Source: Streptomyces sp. LBL | GTDB lineage: Bacteria > Actinomycetota > Actinomycetes > Streptomycetales > Streptomycetaceae | DNA: 64,000 nt | NCBI RefSeq assembly: GCF_029893585.1 | Contig: NZ_JARXYX010000005.1 | Location: 124,001 to 188,000, forward strand | Direction of reading: 5' to 3' | In this document: piece after piece, positions 50,252 to 61,067 of the stretch | Layout of the letters: each line of letters begins with the position of its first letter | Numbering within the stretch: position 1 is the stretch's first letter | Notes under the pieces: generated by a model | The model's database searches: none | Seen by the model: only the letters and a program-made list of their open reading frames with translations | What the model was told of the DNA's origin: nothing | Position numbers and translations under genes: made by a program

Positions 50252-50482
50252 AAGGTTGTCGCCCTTCGAACCGCTTTTCGGCGGTGCTCCGTGGCAACGA
50301 CGTAAACAATACCCGATGCCGTGGGGTGCTTCGCCACCCTGTTGATCTGCGCTCGGACGCCGGTGGGTGGCTAGGCTTGTCCGGATGCGGCCCGGGACTG
50401 CCGGGCTCGGCGCCCGCCCCCACGCACGCCGATGCGCACCCGTACGCACCCAGATACGCACCGATACAAGGAGCCAAAGGAC

Positions 50483-50971
50483 ATGGCCGACTCCAGTTTC
50501 GACATCGTCTCGAAGGTCGAGCGGCAGGAGGTCGACAACGCCCTCAACCAGGCCGGCAAGGAGATCTCTCAGCGCTACGACTTCAAGGGCGTGGGTGCCT
50601 CGATCTCGTGGTCCGGTGACAAGATCCTGATGGAGGCGAACTCCGAGGACCGGGTGAACGCTGTCCTCGACGTCTTCCAGTCCAAGCTGATCAAGCGCGG
50701 GATCTCACTGAAGGCGCTGGACGCGGGCGAGCCTCAGCTCTCCGGCAAGGAGTACAAGATCTTCGCGTCGATCGAGGAGGGCATCTCCCAGGATAACGCG
50801 AAGAAGGTGGCAAAGATCATCCGGGATGAGGGCCCCAAGGGTGTGAAGGCCCAGGTGCAGGGCGACGAGCTGCGGGTCAGCTCGAAGAGCCGCGACGATC
50901 TGCAGGTCATCATCGCTCTCCTCAAGGGCAAGGACTTCGACTTTGCGCTGCAGTTCGTGAACTACCGGTAG
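50483..50971 (+). CDS. YajQ family nucleotide-binding protein
   Basis: 162 residues. Begins [24 protein letters not shown] and keeps the RYDFKGV and [13 protein letters not shown] ends typical of YajQ. Homologues bind nucleotides and, in Xanthomonas, cyclic di-GMP. The ATG at 50483 has AAGGAG upstream; an earlier in-frame ATG adds unlikely residues. It stands alone. Confidence 0.93.
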   Translation: MADSSFDIVSKVERQEVDNALNQAGKEISQRYDFKGVGASISWSGDKILMEANSEDRVNAVLDVFQSKLIKRGISLKALDAGEPQLSGKEYKIFASIEEGISQDNAKKVAKIIRDEGPKGVKAQVQGDELRVSSKSRDDLQVIIALLKGKDFDFALQFVNYR

Positions 50972-51046
50972 TCAGCCCGGACAGTATCGACAGCCCAACA
51001 GTCCGGTTTGTCTTATTAGCCTGATTGGTCTGCCTCGTTCGAGGGA

Positions 51047-51086
51047 GGGTGGGCACCGGCGGTTTCCCGGCGGGTGCCCACCCTTC
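51047..51086 (+). terminator. yajQ terminator
   Basis: GGGTGGGCACC (51047-51057) pairs with GGTGCCCACCC (51073-51083), followed by TTCTC. Confidence 0.8.
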
Positions 51087-51123
51087 TCACCCGCTGGCTG
51101 CGGTCCCGGGGTTTACGTCACGC

Positions 51124-51390
51124 TCAGTCACGTGAATTGCCGAAGAGAAGTCGATAGACGATCAGGAGGACGAGCGAGCCGCCGATCGCCGCCGCCCACG
51201 TGGCACCGTCGTAGAAGTCCTTGCTGATCGGGTGGTCCAGCCAGCGCGCCGATATCCAGCCACCGAGAAAGGCCCCGACGACACCGATCAGCGTCGTACC
51301 GATGAAGCCGCCCGGATCACGGCCCGGCAGCAGGAACTTGGCGATGGCTCCGGCCAACAGGCCCAGAATGATCCAGCTGATGATGCTCAT
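51124..51390 (-). CDS. GlsB/YeaQ/YmgE family small membrane protein
   Basis: 88 residues with three hydrophobic segments: ISWIILGLLAGAIAKFLLPG, GTTLIGVVGAFLGGWI and AAIGGSLVLLIVYRLLFG. The RDPGGFIGTTLIG motif is the transglycosylase-associated (YeaQ/GlsB) signature. Stress-related in other bacteria. The ATG at 51390 was chosen because the family starts here. Confidence 0.88.
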   Translation of the reverse strand: MSIISWIILGLLAGAIAKFLLPGRDPGGFIGTTLIGVVGAFLGGWISARWLDHPISKDFYDGATWAAAIGGSLVLLIVYRLLFGNSRD

Positions 51391-51599
51391 GCCCTGAACC
51401 TGCCCTTCCGTGCTGATGTCGTTATGTCCTGGCGCTGTGATGTGGATCGCCGCGGGCTGTGTTACCGCGTGTTCGCGCCTGGGGCGTGTTCGCGCCTCCT
51501 GCTCCGTCGCGCGGGTCTTCTTGCCCTGTTCATACCGTGTTGATGAACAGGACGACTCGGCTGCACCCGGCGGTTGCAACGATCAGTAGGGTGCGGCTC

Positions 51600-52844
51600 A
51601 TGACAGGTTCCGGTGCCGAGCTGCGGCGCACCCTGGGAGTGGGAGACGCAGTCGTCATCGGGCTGGGCTCGATGATCGGTGCAGGGATTTTCGTCGCCCT
51701 GGGGCCTGCGGCACGCGCGGCCGGCTCCGGGCTGCTGCTCGGGCTCGCGGTCGCCGCCGTGATCGCGTACTGCAACGCCGCGTCGTCGGCGCGACTGGCC
51801 GCCCTGTACCCGGCTTCCGGCGGCACCTATGTGTACGGACGCGAGCGGCTCGGGGCGTTCTGGGGATATCTCGCGGGTTGGTCGTTCGTGGTCGGGAAGA
51901 CGGCTTCCTGTGCCGCGATGGCGCTCACCGTGGGCGCGTACGTCTGGCCGGGGCAGGCGCACGCCGTCGCCGTCGCGGCAGTGGTGGGACTGACCGCAGT
52001 GAACTACGGCGGTGTGCAGAAGTCCGCCTGGCTGACCCGGGCGATCGTTGCAGTGGTCCTGGCTGTCCTCGCTTCCGTGGTGGTTGTGTGTCTGGGGTCG
52101 GGGGCGTCCGATGCCGGCTGGCTCGACATCGGGGCGTCGGGTGGCGTGGGCGGGGTGCTTCAGTCGGCTGGTCTGCTGTTCTTCGCGTTCGCGGGGTATG
52201 CGCGCATCGCCACCCTCGGCGAAGAGGTGCGGGACCCTGCCCGCACCATCCCCCGCGCGATCCCACTGGCCCTTGGCATCGCGCTGGTCGTGTACGTGAT
52301 TGTGGCAGTGGCTGTCCTTTCCGTGCTGGGGGCGGGTGGTCTCGGGCGCGCGGATGCTCCGCTGGCGGACGCGGTGCGGGCGGTTGGGGCGGCGGGGTTG
52401 GCGCCGGTGGTACGAGTGGGTGCTGCCGTCGCTGCCTTGGGCTCGCTGCTCGCCCTGATCCTGGGTGTCTCACGGACGACGTTCGCCATGGCGCGGGACC
52501 GCCATCTGCCCGGTGCGCTGGCCGCCGTGCATCCGAGGTTCCAGGTTCCGCATCGGGCCGAGTTGACCGTCGGCGCGGTCGTCGCCGTTTTGGCCGCCAC
52601 GGTGGACGTACGGGGCGCGATCGGCTTCTCCTCCTTCGGTGTGCTGGCGTACTACGCGGTGGCCAACGCGTCGGCCTGGACGGTCGGTTCGGCACCGGCG
52701 GCTCGGTTCGTGCCGGCGGTGGGTCTGCTCGGCTGCATGGTGCTGGCGTTCTCGCTGCCGCCGGTCTCGGTGATCGTGGGGGTGGGTGTACTGGCGGTCG
52801 GGGTGGTGGCGTATGGGGCGCGGCGGTGGGTGGCGGGGCGGTAG
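51600..52844 (+). CDS. APC superfamily amino acid permease
   Basis: 414 residues with about 12 membrane segments. The first helix has the APC signature GLGSMIGAGIFVALGP, and helix 6 includes FFAFAGYARIATLGEEVRDPARTIPRAI. It probably imports amino acids or polyamines by cation symport or exchange. The ATG at 51600 was chosen because the conserved helix starts ~20 residues later; the ribosome binding site is GTAGGGTG. It diverges from the GlsB-like gene. Confidence 0.9.
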   Translation: MTGSGAELRRTLGVGDAVVIGLGSMIGAGIFVALGPAARAAGSGLLLGLAVAAVIAYCNAASSARLAALYPASGGTYVYGRERLGAFWGYLAGWSFVVGKTASCAAMALTVGAYVWPGQAHAVAVAAVVGLTAVNYGGVQKSAWLTRAIVAVVLAVLASVVVVCLGSGASDAGWLDIGASGGVGGVLQSAGLLFFAFAGYARIATLGEEVRDPARTIPRAIPLALGIALVVYVIVAVAVLSVLGAGGLGRADAPLADAVRAVGAAGLAPVVRVGAAVAALGSLLALILGVSRTTFAMARDRHLPGALAAVHPRFQVPHRAELTVGAVVAVLAATVDVRGAIGFSSFGVLAYYAVANASAWTVGSAPAARFVPAVGLLGCMVLAFSLPPVSVIVGVGVLAVGVVAYGARRWVAGR

Positions 52845-52852
52845 CCGACGTG

Positions 52853-52934
52853 GCGTCAGGCGTCAGGCGGTCCAGGCGTCAGGCGTCAGGCGTCAGGCGG
52901 TCCAGGCGGTCCAGGCGGTCCAGGCGGTCCAGGC
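52853..52934. repeat. Mixed 7/9-bp tandem repeat array
   Basis: Alternating CGTCAGG and CGGTCCAGG units, several copies of each, after the permease stop. They overlap the 3' end of the SMI1-like frame and encode its TAWTAWTAW tail. Confidence 0.88.
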
Positions 52935-53285
52935 ATGCGTACTCGCGCATCCCCAGTGGGATATCGGCAGCACGCCCTCGGGCCAGGGCCAGCCTGGGTC
53001 TTTGCGTCCACTCGCGCCGTTGGCGAGGTAGTGGGTGACGGCGGCGGGCTCGCTGGAGAGAGGGCTGTCGAGCAGGGGCAACAGGCCGTACCCCGGGCCG
53101 AATCCGGCGTCTCCTGTCCGCACGTAAAGCTCGGCGAGGCGTGCGGGCAGGCGGAAGCCCAACGTGGCCTCGGCCCGGGTCAGGGCGGCGGCGTCTACCG
53201 GCCCAGGGAGGGAGGTCCGGCCCCAGGGACGGATGGTGCGCGCCTTGGTTTCCACCTGTGTCAGCAACTGCTCGCTCTCAGTCAT
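52893..53285 (-). pseudogene. SMI1/KNR4-like protein, 3'-truncated by repeats
   Basis: 130 residues starting MTESEQLLTQVETKARTIRPWG, with the SMI1/KNR4 core LTRAEATLGFRLPARLAELYVRTGDAGFGPGYGLLPL. Normal members continue ~50 residues past ISHWGCA; here the frame turns into HAWTAWTAWTA from the tandem array and stops. SMI1/KNR4 domains often are immunity proteins for polymorphic toxins. Probably non-functional. Confidence 0.65.
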
Positions 53286-53359
53286 GGATTCATGATGCAG
53301 GGCGGCACTGACAATCGGTCGGGCCTGTGGACAACCGCCGGGTTGTGGATAACCGCGGG

Positions 53360-54522
53360 TCAGGCGAGCCGGACATCGACACGTCTCTCGGCGAGGAAGG
53401 CGAAGAGTTCCTCGAAGGTCGTCGGTGGGCGGTGGTCCACGTGCTGGGCGACGCCGAGGCATGTGCGGGCGACATCCGCTTGGTGCCAGAGGAGGGTGAA
53501 GGGCGGGGCGGCGCCCCATCGGCCGCGGAGGCAGTCGGCCAGGGCGTCGAAACCCCAACCGAAGTAGCCGCCGGGCCCGTTCACCGCCTCGCCCAGCGCG
53601 CAGAAGAAGCCGGGCTCGTCGGTGATGTGGCGGCCGTCGAGGTGGTAGGTGGTACCGGGTGGCCGGTCGTGACGGTCGTGGGCGTGGTTGTCCAGGGCCG
53701 TGAGGAGCCAGAACCGTCGGCCCTCGGCTTCGCACTGCGCCCACAGGTTGGGCTCGTCGGGGGGTCCGCCGCCCACAGCTCCCATACCTCCCGAGCTGCG
53801 AGAGGGGGCCGTACCGACCACAGGTCAAGGGTGAGATCGACCAGGCCCGGGGCCGCGGGCTGACGGAACCCATGCCCGCAGCTCCCCCTCCGCGGCGGAC
53901 TGTACGGGCCGGCCGGAGGAGTCGATCCGCAGGACCTTCGCGTGTCCGAGGTCCTCCTCCCCCGCGTCCAGCGCGGCACGCAGAGCTCCTCGCGGGGCGC
54001 AGCCCAGCAGACGCAGCGGGGGTTCCAGCGGCTCGTCCAGGCTCTCCCTCACCAGGCCCAGATCCCGGCAGATGCCCAGCCGCTCGCCCGTCGCGCCCAG
54101 CAACCGGTAGCCCGGGGACAGCGGTGGGCACTGCGGGTAGTCACAGGCGTTGTGGTCGGGCTCGCTCGCCTCGATTCTGACGTCCCGCAGCGTCAGATCA
54201 CGGGCACAGGGGCGGTCGCCGAGGACCCGTACGTCTTCGAGGTCCCACTCGCCGACCGCCGTGCCGGACTTGTCGAGGATCTCCAGGGTGAGGGCGCCGA
54301 GCGGCGCCGAGCCCTCGGCCGCGCGCGGGTGAGAGCCGCGGGCAACAGCTCACCTTCGGGTGCGCAGCCCAGCAACTCGTACGTGTCCCGCGCGGGTGGA
54401 GGTGGGTCGGCGAAGAGATCGGTGGCGTCCTCGCACAGTGCCCACGTCTCCTCGTAGTCCTGCTCACCCTCGAACTCGGCCTGTCGCTCGTACGACAACA
54501 GGAGGTACTTCGGCTCCCCCAC
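53360..54522 (-). pseudogene. Barstar-related gene with three frameshifts
   Basis: Pieces in different frames make up one ~375-residue protein. The N-terminal piece (MGEPKYLLLSYERQAEF to YELLGCAPEGELL) runs in one frame to ~54330. The middle piece (EGSAPLGALTLEILDKS, then LLGATGERLGICRDLGLV) is in a second frame to ~53860. A short piece (APGLVDLTLDLWSVRPP) returns to the first frame to ~53755. The barstar domain (YHLDGRHITDEPGFFCALGEAVNGPGGYFGW) is in the second frame again. Barstar relatives inhibit RNase toxins. Either decay or sequencing errors explain this. Confidence 0.72.
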
Positions 54523-54537
54523 CCCCGGGTCCGCCTG

Positions 54538-54930
54538 TCAGCGGGCCGCGAACGGCTGGTCCGTGGGCACGATCTCGCGTCCCAGCGGGAGCAGGGACAC
54601 CGGTATCAGCTTGAAGTTGGCGAGGCCGAACGGGATGCCGATGATCGTGATGCACAGGGCGATGCCGGTGACGATGTGGGCGAGGGCCAGCCACCAGCCC
54701 GCGAGCACGAGCCACAGCACGTTGCCCACGCAGGAGGGCGCCCCGGCGTCGCGGCGCTCGACCGTGGTGTACCCGAAGGGCCACAGGGCGTAGACGCCGA
54801 TACGGAACGCCGCAATGCCGAACGGGATACCGATAATGGTGACGCACAGCAGGACGCCCGCGGCGAGGTAGCCGAGGAACAGCCAGAAGCCGCTCAGGAC
54901 GAGCCAAATGACGTTCAGGATGGTTTTCAT
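54538..54930 (-). CDS. YccF domain membrane protein
   Basis: 130 residues, two tandem YccF repeats, each with a hydrophobic segment and a TIIGIPFG motif ([34 protein letters not shown]). Inner-membrane protein of unknown role. Its start overlaps the htpX stop as ATGA, so the two are probably co-translated. Confidence 0.9.
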   Translation of the reverse strand: MKTILNVIWLVLSGFWLFLGYLAAGVLLCVTIIGIPFGIAAFRIGVYALWPFGYTTVERRDAGAPSCVGNVLWLVLAGWWLALAHIVTGIALCITIIGIPFGLANFKLIPVSLLPLGREIVPTDQPFAAR

Positions 54931-55790
54931 CGTGGGGGACCTCCCATCTTCTCGAGCCGGGCGATGCGCTCCGCCATCGGAGGGTGTGTCGAGAACATCT
55001 TCGAGAGCCCTTGGCCAGGGCGAAAGGGATTCGCGATCATCATGTGGCTCGCCGTCTCGATACGGGGCTCCGGGGGCAACGGGAGCTGCTTGGTGCCCGT
55101 TTCGAGCTTGCGCAGGGCGCCGGCGAGGGCGAGCGGGTCGCCGGTGAGCTGGGCTCCGGAGGCGTCGGCCTCGTACTCCCTGGAGCGGCTGATGGCCAGC
55201 TGGATGAGGCTGGCGGCGAGGGGGCCGAGGATCATGATCAGGAGCATGCCGAGGAGGCCGGGGCCGTCGTCGTCGTCCGAGCGGCCGATGGGGATCAGCC
55301 AGGCGAAGTTGACCAGGAACATGATCACGGAGGCCAGGGCGCCGGCGACCGAGGAGATCAGGATGTCGCGGTTGTAGACGTGACTGAGTTCGTGGCCGAT
55401 GACACCGCGCAGTTCGCGCTCGTCAAGGAGGCGCAGAATCCCGTCGGTGCAGCAGACGGCGGCGTTGCGCGGATTGCGGCCCGTCGCGAAGGCGTTGGGG
55501 GCCTCGGTGGGGGAGATGTAGAGGCGCGGCATGGGCTGGCGGGCCTGGGTGGAGAGTTCACGGACCATGCGGTAGAGGGCGGGGGCCTCGAACTCGCTGA
55601 CGGGGCGGGCACGCATCGCGCGTAGAGCCAGCTTGTCGCTGTTCCAGTACGCGTACGCGTTGGTCCCCAGAGCGATCACGACCGCGACGACGAGCCCCAT
55701 GCGGCCGAAGAAGCTGCCGATGGCGATGATGAGTGCGGACAGTCCCCCGAGGAGTACTGCGGTCCTGAGCCCGTTGTGCCGGCGGTGCAC
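54927..55790 (-). CDS. htpX: M48 family zinc metalloprotease HtpX
   Basis: 287 residues from the GTG at 55788-55790, with GGAGGG before it. Membrane-bound protease that degrades misfolded membrane proteins. Two N-terminal membrane helices, zinc motif HELSH with following NRD, further helices, and the third ligand Glu in [11 protein letters not shown] longer reading frame upstream is not HtpX-like. Confidence 0.93.
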   Translation of the reverse strand: MHRRHNGLRTAVLLGGLSALIIAIGSFFGRMGLVVAVVIALGTNAYAYWNSDKLALRAMRARPVSEFEAPALYRMVRELSTQARQPMPRLYISPTEAPNAFATGRNPRNAAVCCTDGILRLLDERELRGVIGHELSHVYNRDILISSVAGALASVIMFLVNFAWLIPIGRSDDDDGPGLLGMLLIMILGPLAASLIQLAISRSREYEADASGAQLTGDPLALAGALRKLETGTKQLPLPPEPRIETASHMMIANPFRPGQGLSKMFSTHPPMAERIARLEKMGGPPR

Positions 55791-55971
55791 GGTACGCCCT
55801 CCAAGTCGTACAGCAGGGGAACCTTGCTCGGTGATCTTGCTTGTTGATCTGCCGTACCACTGGTCTCGTGATGTCACGTCCAGTGGACCCTCCCGTTTTG
55901 GTCAACGCCAGGCGAGTGCCACTAGTTCCCTTGTGCGTCCGGCGGCCGGGGTCGGCTGTCCGGGTGACGGC

Positions 55972-57495
55972 TCAGAAGAGGCCCGTGTCGGCGAAGCGCA
56001 GGACCAGTTGAGGCGCCCCGGAGAGGACGATGCCGAGGACGCCGGTCAGGGCGATTGCGGCGGTGAGGGGGGCGGGGACGCGGTGCGGCACGGGCGCGCC
56101 CTCAGGGGCGCGGAACAGCAGGGTCGTCCACTGGAGGTAGTAGAACAGCGCGATCACTACGTTGACGGCCATGACCACGGCGAGCCAGCCGAGGCCCGCG
56201 TCGACGGCCGCGGAGAACACGGTGACCTTCGCGAAGAGGCCGATGATGCCCGGCGGCAGTCCGGCCAGGCAGAGCAGGAAGAACGCCATGAGGAGGGCGG
56301 CGACGGGGTTCGACGCGTACAGGCCCCGGTAGTCGGAGACCCGGTTGAGGGACTTCGTACGGCCGACCAGTGCGGCCACCGCGAAAGCGCCCAGGTTCAT
56401 GACGGCGTACATGAGGGCGTAGGCGACCGTGGAGCCGATCGAGTGCTCGGCGTCGTCGGAGTACGCGGCGGCCGCGATCGGTACGAGGAGGTAGCCGGCC
56501 TGGCCGACGGAGGACCAGGCGAGCAGTCGTACCGCGCTGTACGCGCGCGTGGCCTGCTGGCGCAGGGCGCCGACGTTGCCGACGGTCATGGTGAGGGCGG
56601 CCAGTGCCGCGAGGGCCGGGCCCCAGACGTCGGCGTACGACGGGAAGGCGACGATCGTGATGAGGATGAGGCCGGAGAAGCCGACTGCTTTGCCGACGAC
56701 CGACAGATAGGCGGCGATGGGGAGGGGCGCCCCCACGTAGGTGTCGGGCACCCAGAAGTGGAAGGGCACGGCGGCGGTCTTGAAGGCGAAGCCGACGAGG
56801 GTGAGGACGACGCCGGTCTGGGCGAGGGTGTGCAGTTGTCCGTCGACGTTCTGGATACGGACGGCGACCTGGGTGAGGTAGAGGGTGCCGGTGGTGGCGT
56901 AGACGAAGCTGACGCCCATGAGGCTGACCGCGGTCGCGGTGACCGAGGACAGGAAGAACTTCAGGGCCGCTTCGGAGGACTTCCTGTCGCCGTGCCTGAG
57001 GCCGACGAGGGCGAAGGCGGGCAGCGACGCGACCTCCAGGGCGACGATCAGGGTGGCGAGGTCGCGGGAGGCGGGCAGGAGGGCGGCTCCGGCGGCGGAG
57101 GACAGCAGCAGGAACCAGTACTCCCCTTCGGGGAGTCCCTTGTCTGCGTCCTTGAGTGCGGTGACCGACAGGAGGGCGACGAGAAGGGCGCCGCCGAGGA
57201 CCAGGAGCTGGAGGACGAGGGTGAAGCGGTCGGCGGTGTAGCTGCAGATGTCCGGAGCGCCGGTCAGGCAGAAGGTGGAGCGGGCGCCGTCCAGGAGAGG
57301 CAGCAGCATGAGTGCAGAGGCAGCGAGACCCGCGACCGACAGCCAGCCTAGGAGCACCTTCTTGTGCGCGCCGACGAAAAGGTCGGCCACGAGGACGACG
57401 AGTCCCACAAGCGCGGTGATGGTGGGCGGTGCGATGGCGAGCCAGTCGACCGACTGGACGAGGTTCACGGCCGGCGGCTGGGCCAGGGAGCTCAT
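55972..57495 (-). CDS. nuoN: NADH-quinone oxidoreductase subunit N
   Basis: 507 residues, about 14 membrane helices, antiporter-like subunit of complex I. Starts MSSLAQPPAVNLVQSVDWLAI; includes KFFLSSVTATAVSLMG and the conserved lysine-bearing TAAVPFHFWVPDTYVGAP and LLAWSSVGQAGYLL. The start overlaps the nuoM stop (ATGA). Last gene of the cluster. Confidence 0.93.
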   Translation of the reverse strand: MSSLAQPPAVNLVQSVDWLAIAPPTITALVGLVVLVADLFVGAHKKVLLGWLSVAGLAASALMLLPLLDGARSTFCLTGAPDICSYTADRFTLVLQLLVLGGALLVALLSVTALKDADKGLPEGEYWFLLLSSAAGAALLPASRDLATLIVALEVASLPAFALVGLRHGDRKSSEAALKFFLSSVTATAVSLMGVSFVYATTGTLYLTQVAVRIQNVDGQLHTLAQTGVVLTLVGFAFKTAAVPFHFWVPDTYVGAPLPIAAYLSVVGKAVGFSGLILITIVAFPSYADVWGPALAALAALTMTVGNVGALRQQATRAYSAVRLLAWSSVGQAGYLLVPIAAAAYSDDAEHSIGSTVAYALMYAVMNLGAFAVAALVGRTKSLNRVSDYRGLYASNPVAALLMAFFLLCLAGLPPGIIGLFAKVTVFSAAVDAGLGWLAVVMAVNVVIALFYYLQWTTLLFRAPEGAPVPHRVPAPLTAAIALTGVLGIVLSGAPQLVLRFADTGLF

Positions 57496-59066
57496 CGGGT
57501 GCCTCCTGCGAGGAGCTGCTGCACGGCCGGATCGGTCAGGCCGAGAAGGGCCTTCGGCCAGAGACCGGCGACGACGGTGAGGGCGACGAGCGGGGTCCAG
57601 GCCGCGAATTCGTACGTGTGAACGTCGGCAAGTTTCGGGGCTTCCTGCGGTACGGCGCCCATGCAGACGCGGCGGACCACGATCAGCATGTACGCGGCCG
57701 TCAGCAGTGTGCCGAACGCCCCGATCGCCATGAAGGTGAGGAAGGCGGGGCGGTTGAGGTCGGCGGCGGGGTCGAACGCGCCGAACAGCGCCAGCATCTC
57801 TCCCCAGAACCCGGCGAGGCCGGGGAGGCCGAGCGAGGCGACCGCGGCGAAGGCGAGCAGGCCGCCGAGGCGCGGGGCCTTGCCGTAGAGCGCGGCGCCG
57901 GTCTCCTCGGCCAGGTGGTCGAGGTCGGTGCTGCCGGTTCGCTCTTTCAGCGCGCCGACCAGGAAGAAGAGGAGGCCGGTGATGAGGCCGTGGGCGATGT
58001 TGGCGAACAGTGCGCCGTTCACGCCGGTCGGGGTCATGGTCGAGATGCCGAGGAGGACGAAGCCCATGTGGCCGACGGAGGAGTAGGCGATGAGGCGTTT
58101 GAGATCGCCCTTCGCACCCGGCTTGGCGAGGGCGAGGCAGGCCAGGGATCCGTAGATGATGCCGACGACGGCGAAGGCGGCGAGGTAGGGCGCGAAGGTG
58201 CGGAAGCCGTCCGGTGCGATGGGAAGCAGGATTCGGACGACACCGTACGTACCCATCTTCAGCATGACACCGGCCAGCAGGACCGAGCCGACGGTCGGGG
58301 CGGCGGTGTGTGCATCCGGCAGCCAGCTGTGCAGCGGCCACATCGGTGTCTTGACCGCGAGCCCGATCCCGATCGCCAGAACGGCGATGACCTGCACGGA
58401 TGTGGTCAGCGACCGGCCGTTGTCAGTGGCGAGTGCCACCATGTCGAATGTGCCCGCCCTGATTCCGATCAGGAGCAGGCCGAGCAGCATGACGACGGAG
58501 CCGAGCAGTGTGTAAAGGATGAACTTCCAGGCGGCCTGGGTCCTTTGCTCACCGCCCCAGCGGGCGATGAGGAAGTACATCGGGATGAGGACCATCTCGA
58601 AAGCGAGGAAGAACAGCAGCAGGTCCAGGACGGCGAAGGTCGCGAGAGTGCCGGACTCGAGGACGAGCAGCAGCGCGACAAAGGCCTTCGGGGACGGGCC
58701 CGCAGGCATCTTGAAGTAGGAGTAGAGCGCGCAGAGGAACATCAGCAGCGCGGTCAGGACCAGAAGGGGGAGGGAGATGCCGTCGATGCCGAGGTGGATG
58801 CGCACGTCGAGTGCGGGGATCCAGCTGATGTCCGTGCTGGCCTGCATCTTCGATGGATGGTCGTGGTCGAAGCCGAGCGTGAGGACGATCGCGGCGATGA
58901 GAATCACGCCGGTGACCGTCACGCCGTGCCGCAGTACGGCCTGGTCGGGTGATTTCCCCTTCAGTCCGGGCGGGGCGGGCAGGAGAGCGGCGGCGGCACC
59001 GAGCAGTGGTCCGACGACGATCAATGCCAGAAGGAACTGCATCACGGGCTCGTTGATATCGATCAC
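57492..59066 (-). CDS. nuoM: NADH-quinone oxidoreductase subunit M
   Basis: 524 residues, proton-pumping antiporter-like subunit. Key motifs: FLAFEMVLIPMYFLIARWGG (Glu on helix 5), KTPMWPLHSWLPDAHTAAPT, LKRLIAYSSVGHMGFVLLG. Start is ATG at 59066, six bases after nuoL; an ATG eight codons in is the alternative. Confidence 0.94.
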   Translation of the reverse strand: MIDINEPVMQFLLALIVVGPLLGAAAALLPAPPGLKGKSPDQAVLRHGVTVTGVILIAAIVLTLGFDHDHPSKMQASTDISWIPALDVRIHLGIDGISLPLLVLTALLMFLCALYSYFKMPAGPSPKAFVALLLVLESGTLATFAVLDLLLFFLAFEMVLIPMYFLIARWGGEQRTQAAWKFILYTLLGSVVMLLGLLLIGIRAGTFDMVALATDNGRSLTTSVQVIAVLAIGIGLAVKTPMWPLHSWLPDAHTAAPTVGSVLLAGVMLKMGTYGVVRILLPIAPDGFRTFAPYLAAFAVVGIIYGSLACLALAKPGAKGDLKRLIAYSSVGHMGFVLLGISTMTPTGVNGALFANIAHGLITGLLFFLVGALKERTGSTDLDHLAEETGAALYGKAPRLGGLLAFAAVASLGLPGLAGFWGEMLALFGAFDPAADLNRPAFLTFMAIGAFGTLLTAAYMLIVVRRVCMGAVPQEAPKLADVHTYEFAAWTPLVALTVVAGLWPKALLGLTDPAVQQLLAGGTR

Positions 59067-59072
59067 GCCTGC

Positions 59073-61067
59073 TCACGCTCCTGTGGCAACGAGGACGGCG
59101 GCGACCACCAGGACGACGGTGCCGGCGAGCAGCGCGCTCACGTAGGTCTGCAGATTGCCGGTCTGGGCACGTCGTACTGCGGCCCCCAGCAGTCGGGGCA
59201 GGGCGCCCGCGCCGCGTACGTAGGTCTCGACGACCTCGCGGTCGAGGAACCGGACGAGGGTGGCTCCGGCCTGGACCGGGCGGACGAAGAGGGCCGTGTA
59301 CACGGCGTCGAGATGGAAACCGACGGCCGCGTGGCGGTGCAGCGGGCCGAGCAGAAGCCGCGCCGGGTCTGACGGGTCGGATGCGTGGGCCACATCGCCG
59401 TAGGCGGGCTTGTGGCTGGCGATGGCCTCGGCCTCCACCAGGCCGGCGTCGCCCTCAGGGTGGGCCGCGACCGCACCGAGCGGGACACGGGTTGCGAGCG
59501 AGGTGGTGTGCCGCCAGGCCGCGTAGGTGACGAGTCCGCCGACCAGGGCCACACCCGTGCCGAGGACGGAGGTGGTGAGGGTCGGCGTCAGGTCACGGCC
59601 GTCGAACCAGTCGGGCAGCGTGCGGTAGGCGAGCGCGCCGACGGCGAGAGACGGGACGGCGAGGACCCACAGCACCACCGTCATGGTGAGCGGCTGCCTG
59701 CCGTGGTCGGGGACCTCGGCGCCCCGGCCGCGGAAGGCGAGCAGCCACAGCCGGGTCGCGTACGCGGCGGTGAGCAGGGCGGTGAGGAGTCCGGCGATGA
59801 GGACGGTCCAGCCGGCGGCGCCGGGCGCGTGCTCGGTGTGGCCGGTGGCGACGTGCTCTGCCGCGCCGAGCACGGACTCCTTGGAGAAGAAGCCGCTGAA
59901 GGGCGGGATCGCGGCGAGCGAGAGGAGCGCCACGGTCATCGTCCAGAAGGCATCGGGGACGCGTTCGCGCAGGTGGCTCATGCGGGACATGGTGGCCAGC
60001 GAGTTGGTGCCGGCGGCATGGATGATCACCCCGGCCGCGAGGAACAGCAGCGCCTTGAAGGCGCCGTGGGAGAGGAGGTGGAAGACGGCGGCTCCGCGGT
60101 CGCCGACGGCGAGGGCGCCGGTCATGTATCCGAGCTGGCCGATCGTCGAGTAGGCGAGGACGCGCTTGATGTCGTCCTGGGCCAGTGCGGCGAGCGCCGA
60201 GCCGGCCATCGTGACGGCGGCCATGACGGCGAGGACGAGCATCGCGGCCCGGGAGGCCTCGAAGACGGGGAGGAGCCGGGCGATGAAGTAGACACCGGCG
60301 GCGACCATCGTCGCGGCGTGGATCAGCGCGGAGACGGGCGTCGGGCCCGCCATCGCGTCGGGGAGCCAGGTGTGCAGCGGGAACTGCGCCGACTTGCCCG
60401 CCACGCCGGCCAGGAGTAGCAGGGCGATGAGTGTCGGGTGGTCGAGTCCGCCGTGTGCGACGGCGCCGAGGACCCTCGTGATCCGGAAGGACCCGGCGTC
60501 GGTGGCCAACGCGAACAGGCCGATGAGGAAGGGGACGTCACCGAGCTTGGTCACCAGAAAGGCCTTGAGGGAGGCGGCGCGCGCCTCCGGGGTTTCCCAG
60601 TAGTGGCCGACCAGGAAGTAGGAGCAGATGCCCATGACTTCCCAGCCGACCAGCAGCACGATCAGGTCGCCGGAGTAGACGACGAGCAGCATTGCGGAGG
60701 TGAAGAGGGAGACGAGCGCGGCGTACGAGGGGTAACGCGGGTCGTCGCGCAGATAGCCCGTCGAGTAGAGCTGCACGCAGGTGGCGACGAAGCCGACCAC
60801 TACGGCGACGAGGGCGGCGAAGCCGTCGATGTGCAGGGCGAGCTCGATGGGGATCGAGCCGGTGGGCGTGAGCTCGGTGGCGGTGTCTACGGCGTGGTCG
60901 CCGCCCTGGCGCACGGCGACCACCACGGCGAGCGCAAGGGAGGCGAGTACGGGCAGAACGGCCAACGGGCGTACGAAGCCGGGGGCTGTGCGGCCCAGGA
61001 GCAGACCGGCCGCGGCTCCCAGGAACGGGAGGAGGGGGACGAGGACGGCGAGGGTTGTCGTGGTCAC
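59073..61067 (-). CDS. nuoL: NADH-quinone oxidoreductase subunit L
   Basis: 664 residues from the GTG at 61065-61067, distal proton-pumping subunit with the long lateral helix at the C-terminus. Conserved motifs: [51 protein letters not shown] and [20 protein letters not shown] overlap with nuoK. A longer upstream reading frame overlaps nuoK/nuoJ and is rejected. Confidence 0.95.
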   Translation of the reverse strand: MTTTTLAVLVPLLPFLGAAAGLLLGRTAPGFVRPLAVLPVLASLALAVVVAVRQGGDHAVDTATELTPTGSIPIELALHIDGFAALVAVVVGFVATCVQLYSTGYLRDDPRYPSYAALVSLFTSAMLLVVYSGDLIVLLVGWEVMGICSYFLVGHYWETPEARAASLKAFLVTKLGDVPFLIGLFALATDAGSFRITRVLGAVAHGGLDHPTLIALLLLAGVAGKSAQFPLHTWLPDAMAGPTPVSALIHAATMVAAGVYFIARLLPVFEASRAAMLVLAVMAAVTMAGSALAALAQDDIKRVLAYSTIGQLGYMTGALAVGDRGAAVFHLLSHGAFKALLFLAAGVIIHAAGTNSLATMSRMSHLRERVPDAFWTMTVALLSLAAIPPFSGFFSKESVLGAAEHVATGHTEHAPGAAGWTVLIAGLLTALLTAAYATRLWLLAFRGRGAEVPDHGRQPLTMTVVLWVLAVPSLAVGALAYRTLPDWFDGRDLTPTLTTSVLGTGVALVGGLVTYAAWRHTTSLATRVPLGAVAAHPEGDAGLVEAEAIASHKPAYGDVAHASDPSDPARLLLGPLHRHAAVGFHLDAVYTALFVRPVQAGATLVRFLDREVVETYVRGAGALPRLLGAAVRRAQTGNLQTYVSALLAGTVVLVVAAVLVATGA

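Noticed and set aside
57496..58341. N-terminal extension of the nuoN frame by ~280 codons
   Set aside because: It lies inside nuoM in another frame and is Arg/Pro-rich. Similar false extensions exist for nuoL, nuoI, murB and rpsL.
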